Source: Merluccius polli
Taxonomy: Eukaryota > Chordata > Actinopteri > Gadiformes > Merlucciidae
Direction: 5' to 3'
Assembly: GCA_030340625.1 (NCBI GenBank)
Contig: JAOPHQ010006257.1
Coordinates: 617,001-681,000, forward strand
DNA: 64,000 nucleotides
Position 1 is the first letter of the stretch; each line of letters starts with the position of its first letter. The notes under the pieces are model-generated. The model searched no databases, was not told the origin of the DNA, and saw nothing but the letters and a program-made list of their open reading frames with translations. This document shows, in pieces, positions 1-11,630 of the stretch. The translations under genes and the position numbers were made by a program.

Positions 1-619
1 TAGGGGTGACCCCAAATAGTCAACTATTCGACGATTTGATCGAAGGAGCCTGATTCGACTGCCAATCTCATAGTCGAATCGTCGGCAAAACACAGGATCA
101 TTCCATTCGGGCTATAGGCGGTGCTGAATGTCTGATTTTATATATAGTTTATTTCTCCCAATAAATCATGATATATAGCCTATTTTTGTGTAAATATCAA
201 GTGCAAAACGCACTGCCGCCGCAGCGCCGCGGCGCATCTATGACACAAGTGCCGTCCCTAGCACACATAGGAAGCGTCGCGCTGCGGCGCGTCAACAGGA
301 ATATAGTCGTCTCCGAAGCAGAAGGGAAAAAAAAGAAAAGAAAAAAGCACCTTTTCGGCGGCACTTGAAGCGCAGCGACGTGCGCCTGCCGCCGCCGGTA
401 TGGGGGTGTACATAGACATTCGGCGGCCTCGAAATTGTTTAATTGAGTGTTTCAGCTCTTTAGTCTGGTGTGGAAAAAATGGAAGCCAATGTCGCAAATG
501 AGAATATGGATCAATGAGCAAAAATAAAGAAAAAAACATGATTCAACGATCAGTCGACTATAGGCAAGACTTGACAAATCAGATTCGACGATGTAAATTC
601 TTAGTCGGGGACACCCCTA
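1..619. mobile_element. hAT-like MITE, left end at window edge
   Basis: The two ends are inverted: TAGGGGTGACCCC at the first base and GGGGACACCCCTA at the far end, with related AGTC/GATTCGACGA motifs inside both. No transposase is visible. The short reading frames inside are GC-rich or A-rich filler. The target duplication cannot be checked because the left flank is outside the window. Confidence 0.6.
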
Positions 620-788
620 AAGCTGTGCTGTCTGGGGTTCATGTTGGAGTGGCCTGTTTGATGAAGATGTATGCTGAACAACACAAATATATGAACATAC
701 ATTATAACGAATTAAAACCTTTATTTAACTTTTTTATACATTAGAATTAGGAATAGTTTTTTAACTTAATAAAACATGTTTTCTAGGA
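620..788. other. Short spacer upstream of the TRIM relic
   Basis: AT-rich sequence with no recognisable gene. It ends in TTTTCTAG just before the TRIM ATG, which could be a remnant splice acceptor. Confidence 0.3.
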
Positions 789-1715
789 ATGGCCTCTGCT
801 AACACTTCCGGGTCTGATGAGAACGTTTCATGCTCCATCTGTCTGGGTGTTCAACAGCCCAGTTTCCACACCTTGTGGACACAACTTCTGCAGAACCTGT
901 ATTACAACATTCTGGGATGACCAAGTCCAGTACAAATGTCCTGTTTGCAACAAGCTTTTAACACAAGGCCTGACCTACGAGTCAATACCTTCATATCAGA
1001 GATGGTTCAGTTTAGAAGATGTGTACGAGTCAAAGAGCAGTCTTGTGTTGAACCAGGAGAAGTTCCCTGTGACGTCTGTACTGGGACCCACCTGAAGGGT
1101 GTTAAGTCCTGTCTAGTGTGTTTTATCTCTTTCTGGAGCTACCTACCTGGAGCCTTATCAGAGAGTCGCACGCCTGAAGAAACATCTACTGGTCGACCCT
1201 ATGGACCGCCTGGAAGACAGGATGTGTAAGAAACACAAACGACTTCTGGAGCTCTTCTGCCAGACTGAATAGGTGAGTGTGTCTGTTCTGCACATTGACA
1301 AACCACAAGTCCCATCCTGTTGTACCTCTAATGGAGGAATATGAAGTGAAGACGGCCCAGCTGGGGAAGATAGAGTCTGAAGTTCAGCAGATGATCCAGG
1401 AATGACAACAATAAAATTCAGGAGATCAAAGACAAATGAAGTAAAGCAGATGCAGACAGAGAGCTAACCGAGGGTGTGCAGGTCCTCACTGCTCTGATGA
1501 GCTGCATTGAAAAGTGGCGGGATGATTTCAACCAAACGGTTAAAGAGAAACTGAAATCCACAGAGAAACAAGCTGAAGGCCTCATCAAAGAGCTGGAGCA
1601 GGAAATAGAAGATCTGACCAATAGGAGCTCAGAGCTGAGGCAGCTCACACACACTGAAGACCACCTCCACTTTCTCCAGACCTTCATACCCTTGAAGGGA
1701 CCTTGAGGAGATTCC
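789..1715 (+). pseudogene. finTRIM-type TRIM pseudogene, RING/B-box/coiled-coil part
   Basis: An ATG at 789 opens a RING finger whose first half (CSIC) is in one frame and whose second half (CGHNFCRTC, then CPVC) is in the next, so a frameshift lies near 860. A B-box-like CDVC...CLVC stretch follows near 1068-1125, then breaks frame again. 1280-1715 holds degraded coiled-coil sequence; the clearest stretch, 1476-1706, is rich in E/K/L heptads and ends in LTHTEDHLHFLQTF, a block typical of fish-expanded TRIM proteins. Known family role: E3 ubiquitin ligases expanded in teleosts and linked to antiviral defence. The B30.2 exon is probably the one at 23,357, leaving a very long transposon-filled intron. 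Several frameshifts and stops make this a relic. Confidence 0.82.
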
Positions 1716-1799
1716 TGGACACACAGTAGTAGGTGACGTCCATTCATTCAAATCCTACTGGGAATGAAGATGATTTTGACATCATATATCATATATTGA

Positions 1800-2592
1800 T
1801 ATTGTTAATGATCACAATCCCAATTAATCCTACTTGTATAAAATCCAATCGGTATTATTATTATATTATTATTATTAATTAATTAGGATTTAACTAACAA
1901 TATTAGTAATAGTAATTATGTGTATTCTATTATAAAAATGATTTATTTTTATCATCATAAAATCCTTACAATGACACTTATCCTTATTATCCTTATAATT
2001 GTTTATTATAAATAATAATGTAATTATATGATTATGATTATCATTAATATCATTATTATATTAGACATGAGAACATAATAATAATGCTACTACTAACATT
2101 ATTAATCATAGTAATTATATGTGTGATACTGGGTTGATTATTGTTGTTGCTTTTATTATTATTATGATTTAATTTAGGTATTTATATTAGACATAATAAC
2201 ATAATATGCAACTGCCAAACAATAAATTAATAATAATAATAACTACAAAACCTACAATTGCTGAAGAAATTATTCTTGCGCTGCTACTACATGCCTTTGT
2301 GTGAGTATACTTATGTTTGTGACCGTATGTGTACATATGTTTACGTATGTTTATGTATGTGTATGTATGTATACGATGTATGTATACAATGTATCCATAT
2401 GTTTAGGTATGTGTACGTAGTGTTGAAGCATCACTAGTCCATAGTGGGGAGCTCCCGTGTCTGCTTATCTTGTGTATGCTCATAAAGAACTTAAATAAAT
2501 AAATAAATAACTTTTTCTTACCGGCCAATGTCTACGTATGTACCGGTATACCTATTTGTATGTATGTATGTATAGGTATGTGTACGTATGTA
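1800..2592. repeat. AT-rich trinucleotide and TATG-type microsatellites
   Basis: 1845-2270 is degenerate (ATT/TTA)n, and 2290-2592 is degenerate TATG/TACG/TGTATG repeat with an AAAT run near 2495. No coding potential seen. Confidence 0.75.
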
Positions 2593-2744
2593 TCAGAGGT
2601 TGCGCTAGACTTTTTCGTTGTCCGTCATTTTGACTGACAGGGTCATAAAAATCCCGTCATAATCTATTTTTACCGGTCACTTTAATTTTTTTAATGATAA
2701 TAATGACACGTTCAATAGCATTTAATTTTAATTCATTAGTGTGA

Positions 2745-3790
2745 ATGCTCGAGCATTCACACTCTAGATATCGAAATCTTTATTATTTTTATTCTTTTTT
2801 CCGAACGTTTTTTGGCACTCTTCTCCTTCTTCATACTTTCAGCTACAGAAACCATTCAAATATCAAAATGTTCAGATTTGTTACGACATTATGGCTATCA
2901 GATTTTTCATATTCATTCAACTTTTCAAATTATTCTACTTTTTCCACCTTTATTTTTCCAATACAAATCAAAGCCGTCCGCCCAGCCTCTTATTCTTCCA
3001 ATGCTTTACGTCTAATTCAAATTTCAACCGTTTCCCATCGTTCAAACAATTAAACGAATCTAGAGATTTGTATCTATCTAGCCGTGTTCACGAAATTTCG
3101 ATAGCTGTTATACTTTTTTCTGTATCGCAGTTTTAGTTTCAAATCGTCATATTCTACCATTCGTCCCATTGTAACCGGCGGACCTTCCACTGTTTACTTC
3201 CACTGCTTTACGTCGTAACTAATTCAAATTTCAACTGTTTCCCATCGTTCAAACAATTAAACGAATCTAGAGATTTGTATCTATCTAGCCGTGTTCACGA
3301 AATTTCGATAGCTGTTATACGTTTTTCTGTATCGCAGTTTTAGTGTCAAATCGTCATATTCTACCATTCGTCCCATTGTAACCGGCGGACCTTCCACTGT
3401 TTAAGACGTCGTAACTAATTCATTCACTTTTCAACCGTTAACCTTCATTCAAAAAATGTCACTAATCCACAGATTTCTATATTCAATAATAACGATATCC
3501 AAACGAAATTTCGATAGCATTTATATTTATTCAGAATCACAGTTTAAGTTTCGGGTTCTCTTCAGTTGATCTCACAGTTACACATCAATTACACATTGAT
3601 CTCTGACAGTTACACATCGTAGGCCTAACTAAATCAATTCTCAATCGTTTACCTTCGTTCAAAAAATGTCACAAATCTACAGACTTGTATATCCCATAAT
3701 ATCCAAACGAAATTTTGATAGCATTTATATTTATTAAGAGTTTCACAGTTTAACTGATTCCTTTTCAGTTGACTTCACGTTGACGCTCGA
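2745..3790. repeat. Tandem satellite, ~200-bp unit, about four copies
   Basis: Two near-identical units (about 3009-3213 and 3214-3410) share the run ATCTAGAGATTTGTATC and GTAACCGGCGGACCTTCC. Two more diverged units follow (about 3411-3620 and 3620-3790), recognisable by AACGAAATTTYGATAGC. A partial, more diverged unit precedes them. The reading frames across it are incidental. Confidence 0.75.
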
Positions 3791-4147
3791 GCGAGGGAAT
3801 CCGTGTATCTTCCGTTCATTCCATATCCGTTTGGAAATCAAAACACGAAAAACGAAAAAAACCGTTTGATTTCATGTTTTAATGATTTGTTTCATTTAAA
3901 AAAAAAAAAAAACCGACTGTTTTATTCAAAATATGCCTGTAAAATATGAATTGATGGTCATTTCTCATTTTTATTTTCCATGTCTCGATTAACATAAGAA
4001 AATGGGAAAAGAGACAAACAGAAAATTAAAAAAATGGGTATTTTATCAAATTCAAAATATAGCCCCCGCCTCCCTCTGTGCTCCGGAAGGAGTCGATGCG
4101 GCAAAAACGTAGAGATTTATTGACAACCGTGGCACATAGGGTCGGCT

Positions 4148-7100
4148 ATGGCATCACTGGAGCCGTTCGCTGATTCTATTATTGATCTGTTCCGAAACGG
4201 AATGACATATGCAGACATATCTGCCCATCTAGCCGAGATGGGTGTGCAGAACTGCTCTAGCATGAGTGTTCGCCGATTTTGCCATACCCACAACCTCAGA
4301 AGAAGAGGACTGGTATCGGACACTCACCTGGAATTGGCAGTGGCCCGATCGATTAATCAGGTACGCCTATTATTGATAGCCTACATAGGCTAATTAATGT
4401 TAGAATTTAATGCTTTATGAATTAATAATTAATGTTAATGTTTTAATATGCAATGCAACTTCAACAGGTGGGACCAACTTTTGGTCGCAAGTTGATGACT
4501 GGTTACCTGTCCTCACAAGGAGTGTATGCGGGGGAATGCCGAGTGGGGAGAGTTTTAAGAGAGGTTGATCGTCCATATCATGATATGCGACTTCAGGTTG
4601 GTATTATGCCTACTGTTGACAATGGCAAATACAATAAAAAAGCCTTTGAAGAATAAGTAGGTTGTGAATTGCAACATAAAAATACAGATGTAGCCTATCA
4701 AGTCAGCATTCTAACAAAAACAACTGCAATTAGGATTAGGATGACGTTAGGCAGGGTGCGAATGGGGATCCAGGGGGAGCTCGGCGTCCCTTAATGAGAC
4801 ATGAGCTCCACTAGATAATTGATTTGTGGCATTTTTGCCGTGGCTATTATTGATGTATGATTGATTTATGGACGTTATTAGTATTTAGGCGCTACTTTAA
4901 CATGATCCCGGCGTGCAGGCTGCGCCGTCACCATTGTAGCGCTGCGGTGCAAAACAGACTTCACAAATATAATCTAAAGTTTAGAAAAAGACACATTGTT
5001 TTAGTTCACCTCAGACTGCGCGCTGAGTCGGCATCAATTATTGATCTGTTTTGTCGTCAGAAAACTACAAAGTTATCCACCAGATCATCCATGATTGAAG
5101 AGACATATGGGCCTGTGTGAAGTGTGCCCCATCAGCTGACTGTCATTTAGCCTAGGCCTAGTGAGTCCATCGCTTTGCAGAGTAAACTAGGACCTGTGTC
5201 AGTTTTGCCGTAATTTATCATAATGTGATGTTTTGTTTAGGTCATTAACTGATTATTGTAGGCTACACCAGATGTGCTGACATTAGACAAGTAGCCTATG
5301 TGTAAGCTACATGATTCACAGCGAGTCCACTCGCTGACGAACGCGCCCATACGGAGAAAAAAACTGAGCCTGGGGAAAAGTTGAACATTTCGACCATAAA
5401 GTCACAAATGTTCCCTTCAAGGGAAAGGCTGCGTGAATGAGGCTTTACTATTTTTTTCCGACTGCTTTGTTATAACTTGACCCAGATAGTAGACTACTTC
5501 TATACGAAGTTTGATGTTCGCGCTGTGCACTCTGATGCTGCTGGTACGCACCGGGACTTTTTTCTCCACCTGAGAAAAATGTATTCACCTCAACATGAAG
5601 GAAAACTCCATGTTAAAATTTCCGGTAGCTGCCTGTCAGCTGCCAAAGACTGTATGATAGCGGTACATTAAATTTTCTCCAGTCTATTTTTTACTTAAAT
5701 GTTAGTAAAGAAGAAGGCAGCAGGGCATCAATGATGTGACCAACTTATTTAGGTGTTTTTAAAGTCGCCAGAATGCGCGAAACACTGTCTTAGATGCAGC
5801 ACATCAAACATTTTTTCTCTGGAACTTACTGTTGACATTTCTCACTATACCAGCAGTAATAATTCAATAGTTCTACTATGCAGTGCAGTAGGCTACATGT
5901 GTAGTTTGACAAAAACACTTTTGTAGTAGGATACTGCAGTACAATTGTAGTAATATTTTGAAACTACAATGTGATTTTACTTTCCTCCAGTATGCTAGTG
6001 ATGTTTGCTAACTACAGTATGCGGTTCAACTACAGTAGGCTTCATATTTCTACTTTGATAACCTTTTTATTTCCTGTGATTCTATGGCAGTTTTACATGT
6101 TGTCATGACTATGGAAACCTTAATTTGACTTGTAAGACTGAACTGGGTTTCAAAAGTCTTAGGTGTGTCACAGCACAAGTTATCTAAGTTATCACCATAA
6201 GATCACCATGTTTTCAGAAAGGCATCTTCAATTGTAGATGGTCGTTCACACCCTCTGTGCTCTGAAAAATAATGTACCACTACTTCTGTCCTCAGTCCTC
6301 AGAAATGAGCATTAACATGGCTTTTCTTATCCACTTAGGGTGCACGCAATCTAAACCCAGTCCCCTATCATGCGGAATACATGGGTCATAAAATACACTT
6401 TGACCAAAATGAAAAGCTGGTCATGTTCGGGGTGACACATGTTGTGGCAGTGGATGGCTTCAGCAGCAAAATAATTGCCCATACAACCATGCCAGTGAAA
6501 AATAACTTGACAATTTATCAGGAAGTTTACAGGTAGGCCTCTGTACTTACTCCATAAACATTTCATAACATGTGGCACACAATGTTATTTAGAATAATGA
6601 GTTTAAATTTCACCATCACTGTTTTCAAATGTCAAACTAATTCTCATTCAGACAGGCAGTTCTCACCCATGGCATATGGGATCAAGTGAGGGTTGACCAT
6701 GGGAAGGAGTTTTACATGTGCCTGTACATGCAGGAGTTACTCTCTCGGCACAGGCACAACCTCAACAGGCAACCCTACATACAGACCACTTCCAAAAGGT
6801 TAGGTTATTAATGACAACATTGTTCCAAATGTGCACAATTACCAATTTGTATCTACTGCCTCCTATCTTAATCTTAAAACTTTTAAACTTAATTAAATGA
6901 TTTTACAACTTTTGATTGATGTGCTAAACATAGTATTATTAAACTGTCAATATGTACAGGAATTAAAAAGGGGCTAATATATTTTTTATAATCTATTTTG
7001 TAGAAATAATTGTGAGTAATTTGGGTAAACAAATACATTTAATCCCAAGCTCACTGGGTCATGTAGAAATGTGGGATAGGGAATATATTCTTGTGGAATA

Positions 7101-7848
7101 TACAATAACTTTTTATAGTGTAGAATTATACCATCTAATCTAAAGCCATTTTATTATCCAAAGTCCCAGGTATTTAACACCTAAAAAAAACCTCAAACCA
7201 AGGTAGTAGTAGGTGACACCTCAACCTATTCGCCAGGCCATCTCAACTCTCTTTTTCCTTACATGGCAAAGATTAGACAAGACTATGGGTAAGTTCGGTT
7301 GGAACCCTCCTTGGCGCAGAAAGCTTCAGCAAGCAGGACTTTTGATTGGATTTACAACGGATGGCGAGAAAAAATGACTTGCTCCTGCAGCTTTCTGGCC
7401 AAATGTCAGCTCGTTAACACATCAGAAACTTGCATAGGGACACTGAAATCAAGTCAATTAAGTATTAAGTAAGAGGCAATCATTAATAAACTAAAAAGTT
7501 ATGTATCACTCTGTCAGGAAATGACAAGGTGTTTACGTTTTGTACCAGCTAAAGGGATACCAAATGAACTGGCTGCAGGTGGGTGTCCTGCAAAGGTCCC
7601 GGAGGAGCTACTGCCACATGCCTCTGTAGTTGCTGATTTGTATCAAGAGGACTTGGGATCCTGCCTGACCAGGACATCAACCTTTGGGAAAGACCCCTTT
7701 GAGTGCGAGGTAGACCGGATCCAGGCAGAGCAGAATTTTGCTGACCAGTACCCAGATACCACACCTTTTTGACCAAACTGTAAATTACAACTTCACACCT
7801 TTCATAGAAGCAGTGCTATACCTTATTGATGTGACAAGGAGATACTGA
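4148..7848 (+). pseudogene. Integrase-core transposase, multi-exon, degenerate
   Basis: Exons recognised: 4148 to about 4360 (helix-turn-helix-like N-terminus with SIIDLFRNGMTYADI, ending at a GTACGC donor); about 4468-4595 (VGPTFGRKLMTGYLSS); 6340-6531 (core start with HFDQNEKLVMFGVTH and VAVDGFS, acceptor CCACTTAG, donor GTAGGC); 6655-6799 (GIWDQVRVDHGKEF, ending SK before GTTAGG); and a C-terminal exon around 7518-7848. Candidate catalytic acids are the D of HFDQ and the D and E of VDHGKE. The exon that should follow SKR was not found, and a +1 shift near 7750 separates the C-terminal tail (ends TGA at 7846). Role: DNA cutting and joining for the host transposon. Confidence 0.72.
4657..6339. 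other. Intron of the integrase-like gene
   Basis: About 1.7 kb between clear exons. It is AT-rich with no further conserved coding block recognised; the short frame at 5477-5671 matches nothing I know. Confidence 0.4.
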
Positions 7849-9964
7849 AACAGAGCTAGTTTGGTAATAGAGACCAAGATGTCAGTGTTAGAAAGACAGT
7901 TTTAACATTACCAGCTGTTTTTATTAAATTACATTTTCAAGATGTAAATGGCATTTGTCTTGTCGTATTCCAAACTTTCATATGACATTAGCAAAAAAGT
8001 GTAGTCAGTGCTTTAACTCACATGACAGTTACAGTTCCAACAGAACTATCAGTTATTACAATTTTACATGTGAACTGTTTGCATAAATTTCACAGAACCA
8101 GCTATAAAAAAAAATGTATTTCAACATTGACAAAAAGTGCAGTCAGTGCTTTAACTCACATGACAGTAACAGTTCCAACAGAACTCAGGTATTACAATTT
8201 TACATGTGAACTGTTTGCATAAGGCTCAAACAGAACCAGCTATAAAACAATAATTAACCTTTTAATCTTTAATAACATCAACCAGAGAAGACAGTGCCCC
8301 ACCAAGCACAGTGAGTCTGAACGAGTTCTCTCTGAAGTTGTCAGCTCTGCATTTGAGGCACTGATTGGAAGTCAGCAGCCACTGCTCAATGCAGGCTTGG
8401 CATGCAACAAGACTTTTGCAGCAAATGGTGACAAATGGCTCAATCATGGGACCTGCAAGATACAATCAGGATTACAAATTAGTCCAGTGTTTTGTTCAGT
8501 GTTTTGTTTTGCCTTCTTTCTTGATATTTAATGCCTTGTGATATCTGTAATTAAAGTTACGAACCCTTGCAAACCAAGCATGCAATGCGTCCTTGAGCGC
8601 AGCAATTTGGTTCTCCGTGAATGAGAGAGTCTGCCTCCTGTTTGCTGATGCAAAGTTGGTTAGTTCCCGGATTGCCTGTGACACATCCGACAGCTCCTGT
8701 GCTGCCAGGACCACTTCCTCAATCTTCTCAGCAACCTCTGGTAGCTGGGAAATATCATCTCGTCGACTGAAGAAGGGGACAAAAAACTAAAAACTGTTAG
8801 AACAAAATTATACTATATTTTTCATGTGGCAACATCCGTTCCACACAATTCTTTTCTTGAACATTTACAATAAATAAATAAACTTTTTATTATCTAAAAA
8901 TAAAATATTAATACTTGACAGTGACATTAAATATAAATATGCCATTTAATAGACGGCATAATGGGTCCACAACCACGACGGACTAAAGTAAAATTAATGA
9001 GGAAGAGGACCACTGAAAGGTCTTAGGAGTACTTCTCCATAAAAAAGGTACACTTGACAGTCAGCGCGTAAACAATTTATTTACCTTAGCCTTCTCCTCT
9101 TATTCCTCGACTCCCGGAACTGCTCCTCAGGCACAACAAAAATCTTCCGTGAGTTTTGTTTCCAGTACACTGATCCTTTGTAAAAAAAAAAAATAAAAAT
9201 CATTAAGATTAGAAGGATACCATCTCTAAACATGTTATGCTGCTAATGAAAATGTATTAAAAGCAATATGCACTATTCATTATTGAAATGTTATATTAAT
9301 AACCGACAGTATACGTTTTTGAAGACGGATTCAAAACCTTGCATCCGTCTTCAAAAACGAGTTATGGGTTCTTCGCCCACCAGTTCAAGGCCATATGAGA
9401 TTGTCTTTTCAAGTCAGGTTATGAATATAATAAATATTTACCATCCAAATGAATGGCTAAAAGTCAGAACATAATGATAATATTCAAGCACCTTTTGTTC
9501 CATCAGTGTCCATTATTTAATTTCCCTGACTGTCCGTGAGAATGATATTTTCATCAGTTCCCAAAGCCTCTTGGGCTTTCACCATTATGCCAGGGACTGA
9601 CGCTTCATACTCAAAAAAGCGGATTGCCACACTTTTTTGGGGTAACCACTTCCCATCAACTAAGTCTGCAAGGAAGAGGTTCCTAAACATTGGGGTAAAC
9701 ACAAGAAGTTAAAAACATATTATTGGCCATGTTTTGCTGTGGGTGCGTTTGAATTATCAAATACTTGTCTAATGGCCCTGTAGACAAACATATCTAGATT
9801 ATAACGACACTTGGACAGGGGGTTGTGATTACGTAGCATCAATAATGAAAAAGACCCTCAATTAGAAGTATAGGTCGAAAATCAGCCCCAGAAAATATAT
9901 TATAATTGCACCATAAGCCTGAAATATATATAATAGGCATGTGCTATTATGCTGGGTGAGAGAG

Positions 9965-9968
<4 letters not shown>

Positions 9969-9995
<27 letters not shown>

Positions 9996-9996
9996 C
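9969..9996. repeat. (CA)n microsatellite
   Basis: A run of about 13 CA units in an intron of the minus-strand transposon gene. Confidence 0.9.
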
Positions 9997-10146
9997 TATC
10001 GTAGTCCCGCAGTGGGTTAGTGGCCATTAATTGGCTGAACTGCAGTTACAGAACACCAACTTTAATAAAACATTCCCATTAGGCCTACATTTAATACCGG
10101 TACTCACCTTTGGAAAGGCTTAACCATACTGGCTCTCACGTTAGAC

Positions 10147-11156
10147 CAGGGGTCGGCAACCCAAAATGTTGAAAGAGCCATATTGGACCAAAAAAACAAA
10201 AAACAAATATGTCTGGAGCCGCAAAAAAATAAAAGCCTTATAGAAGCCTTATATTGAAGGCAACACATGCTGTATGTATCTATAGTAGCTATATTAGCCT
10301 ACTATAGAAATGACTAAGTTAACTACAAATACATAATGAGCCTTCATGATTAAATGTTTATTTTTCCTGCAGTGCATCCTGTAGCAGTGGTTCTCAACCG
10401 GTGGGGCGGGGGGCGGGTTCAAAAAGGAGGCGCGTATTTGCGCCGGACTGTCCGGTTTTTCAAAGCCCTGTCCGGCGTCCGGCGCAGCGTCAAGCCGGGC
10501 GCGTATTTGTCCTCCTTTTTGAGAGCGCAATAGTAACCCCCCCCCAGTCGTAGGTCCGCGGTGTGTTACTATTGCGCGCACCCCCCCGTAGGTCCGCGGT
10601 GTGTTACTATTGCGCGCACCCCCCCCCCCCCCGTAGGTCTGCGGTGTGTTACTATTGCGCGCACCCCCCCCCCCCCCCCCCCGTAGGTCCGCGGTGTGTT
10701 ACTATTGCGCGCACCCCCCCCCCCCCCCCGTCGGCCGTAGGTCCGCGGTGTGTTACTATTGCCCGGTCCAAGAAACGTTGAATCCTCTGTTCTCCTCAGT
10801 TATTTTTCTCTTTTTCCCTTTGGGCCCATCGCACAGCCGCCGGTTTGTTTACAACAGCCACCTGCCTGGCATCCCGCCTTACTGATAGAAACGTGTGTCG
10901 CAGGCTATGACGTAAATCTTCGTTGACAGAAATGTTAAAATTTAATATATATTCTACACATTTTTACAGCATTGAAAAACGTTAATAATGTTTGTGTCAT
11001 GTTTGTTTTCCTACAGAAACCATATTAAAACAAAAAATATATTTCTCTCCCCCATCTTTTTCCATTTTCAAACATTTTTGAAAAAGCTTCAGGGAGCCAC
11101 TAGGGCGGCGCTAAAGAGCCGCATGCGGCTCCAGAGCCGCGGGTTGCCGACCCCTG
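10147..11156. mobile_element. Non-autonomous hAT element inserted in an exon
   Basis: Terminal inverted repeats CAGGGGTCGGCAACCC are flanked by an exact 8-bp duplication CGTTAGAC (10,139-10,146 and 11,157-11,164). No transposase. It splits exon 2 of the minus-strand gene: the coding frame resumes on the far side and runs to a normal donor. Confidence 0.92.
10385..10775. repeat. GC-rich module with poly-C tandem repeat, nested in the hAT
   Basis: It begins with a second hAT-like end, CAGTGGTTCTCAACC, then a GTTCAAAAAGGAGG block and its inverse. Four to five tandem units of GTAGGTCCGCGGTGTGTTAC plus TATTGCGCGCA follow, separated by variable C runs. The same module recurs at 49,313-49,630. Proline/arginine-rich frames across it are artefacts. 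Confidence 0.7.
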
Positions 11157-11196
11157 CGTTAGACGAAGCAGCCATCGAGGCAGACCCAGCTGCAGC

Positions 11197-11630
11197 GGTT
11201 CCGTATCATAGGTCCGACATCCCATTAGTCCGACATCCCATTAGTCCGAAAATGAGCCATTGAGGAGAGATCCCATTAGTCCGACATACCATTAGTCCGA
11301 AAAAAAGAAGCCCATTGGTCCGACATCCCATTAGTCCGACGATACACATGTAGAGATGCATGGATGAATGGATGAACCCTAACCCTAACCATAATCCTAA
11401 CCCTAACCATAACCCTAACCCTAACCTGTTTTTAGACACATGATGCTGCAAAATTACAAGTCATCCATCCATCTCTACTGTGTATGGTCGGACTAATGGG
11501 ACGTCGGACCAATGGGCCTCTTTTTTTCGAACTAATGGGATGTCGGACTAATGGGATCCCTATTCAGTGATTCATTTTCGGACTAATGGGATGTCGGACT
11601 AATGGGATGTCGGACCAATGGTCCGTCCCC
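11197..11630. mobile_element. Fold-back element with internal telomere-like repeats
   Basis: It is built of repeated TTAGTCCGACATCCCA units on the left and their inverse on the right, flanked by an exact 8-bp duplication GCTGCAGC (11,189-11,196 and 11,631-11,638). The middle (about 11,376-11,428) is (CCCTAA)n interrupted by CCATAA. It is inserted in exon 2 of the minus-strand transposon gene. Confidence 0.85.

Noticed and set aside
2745..3136. Several overlapping ORFs rich in Phe/Ser
   Set aside because: They lie in the ~200-bp satellite and change with each repeat unit.
10563..10885. Proline- and arginine-rich ORFs
   Set aside because: They run through poly-C and a tandem GC-rich repeat; no start context or family.
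11376..11428. Chromosome end or fusion point suggested by (CCCTAA)n
   Set aside because: The tract is short and lies inside a small transposon with its own 8-bp target duplication.
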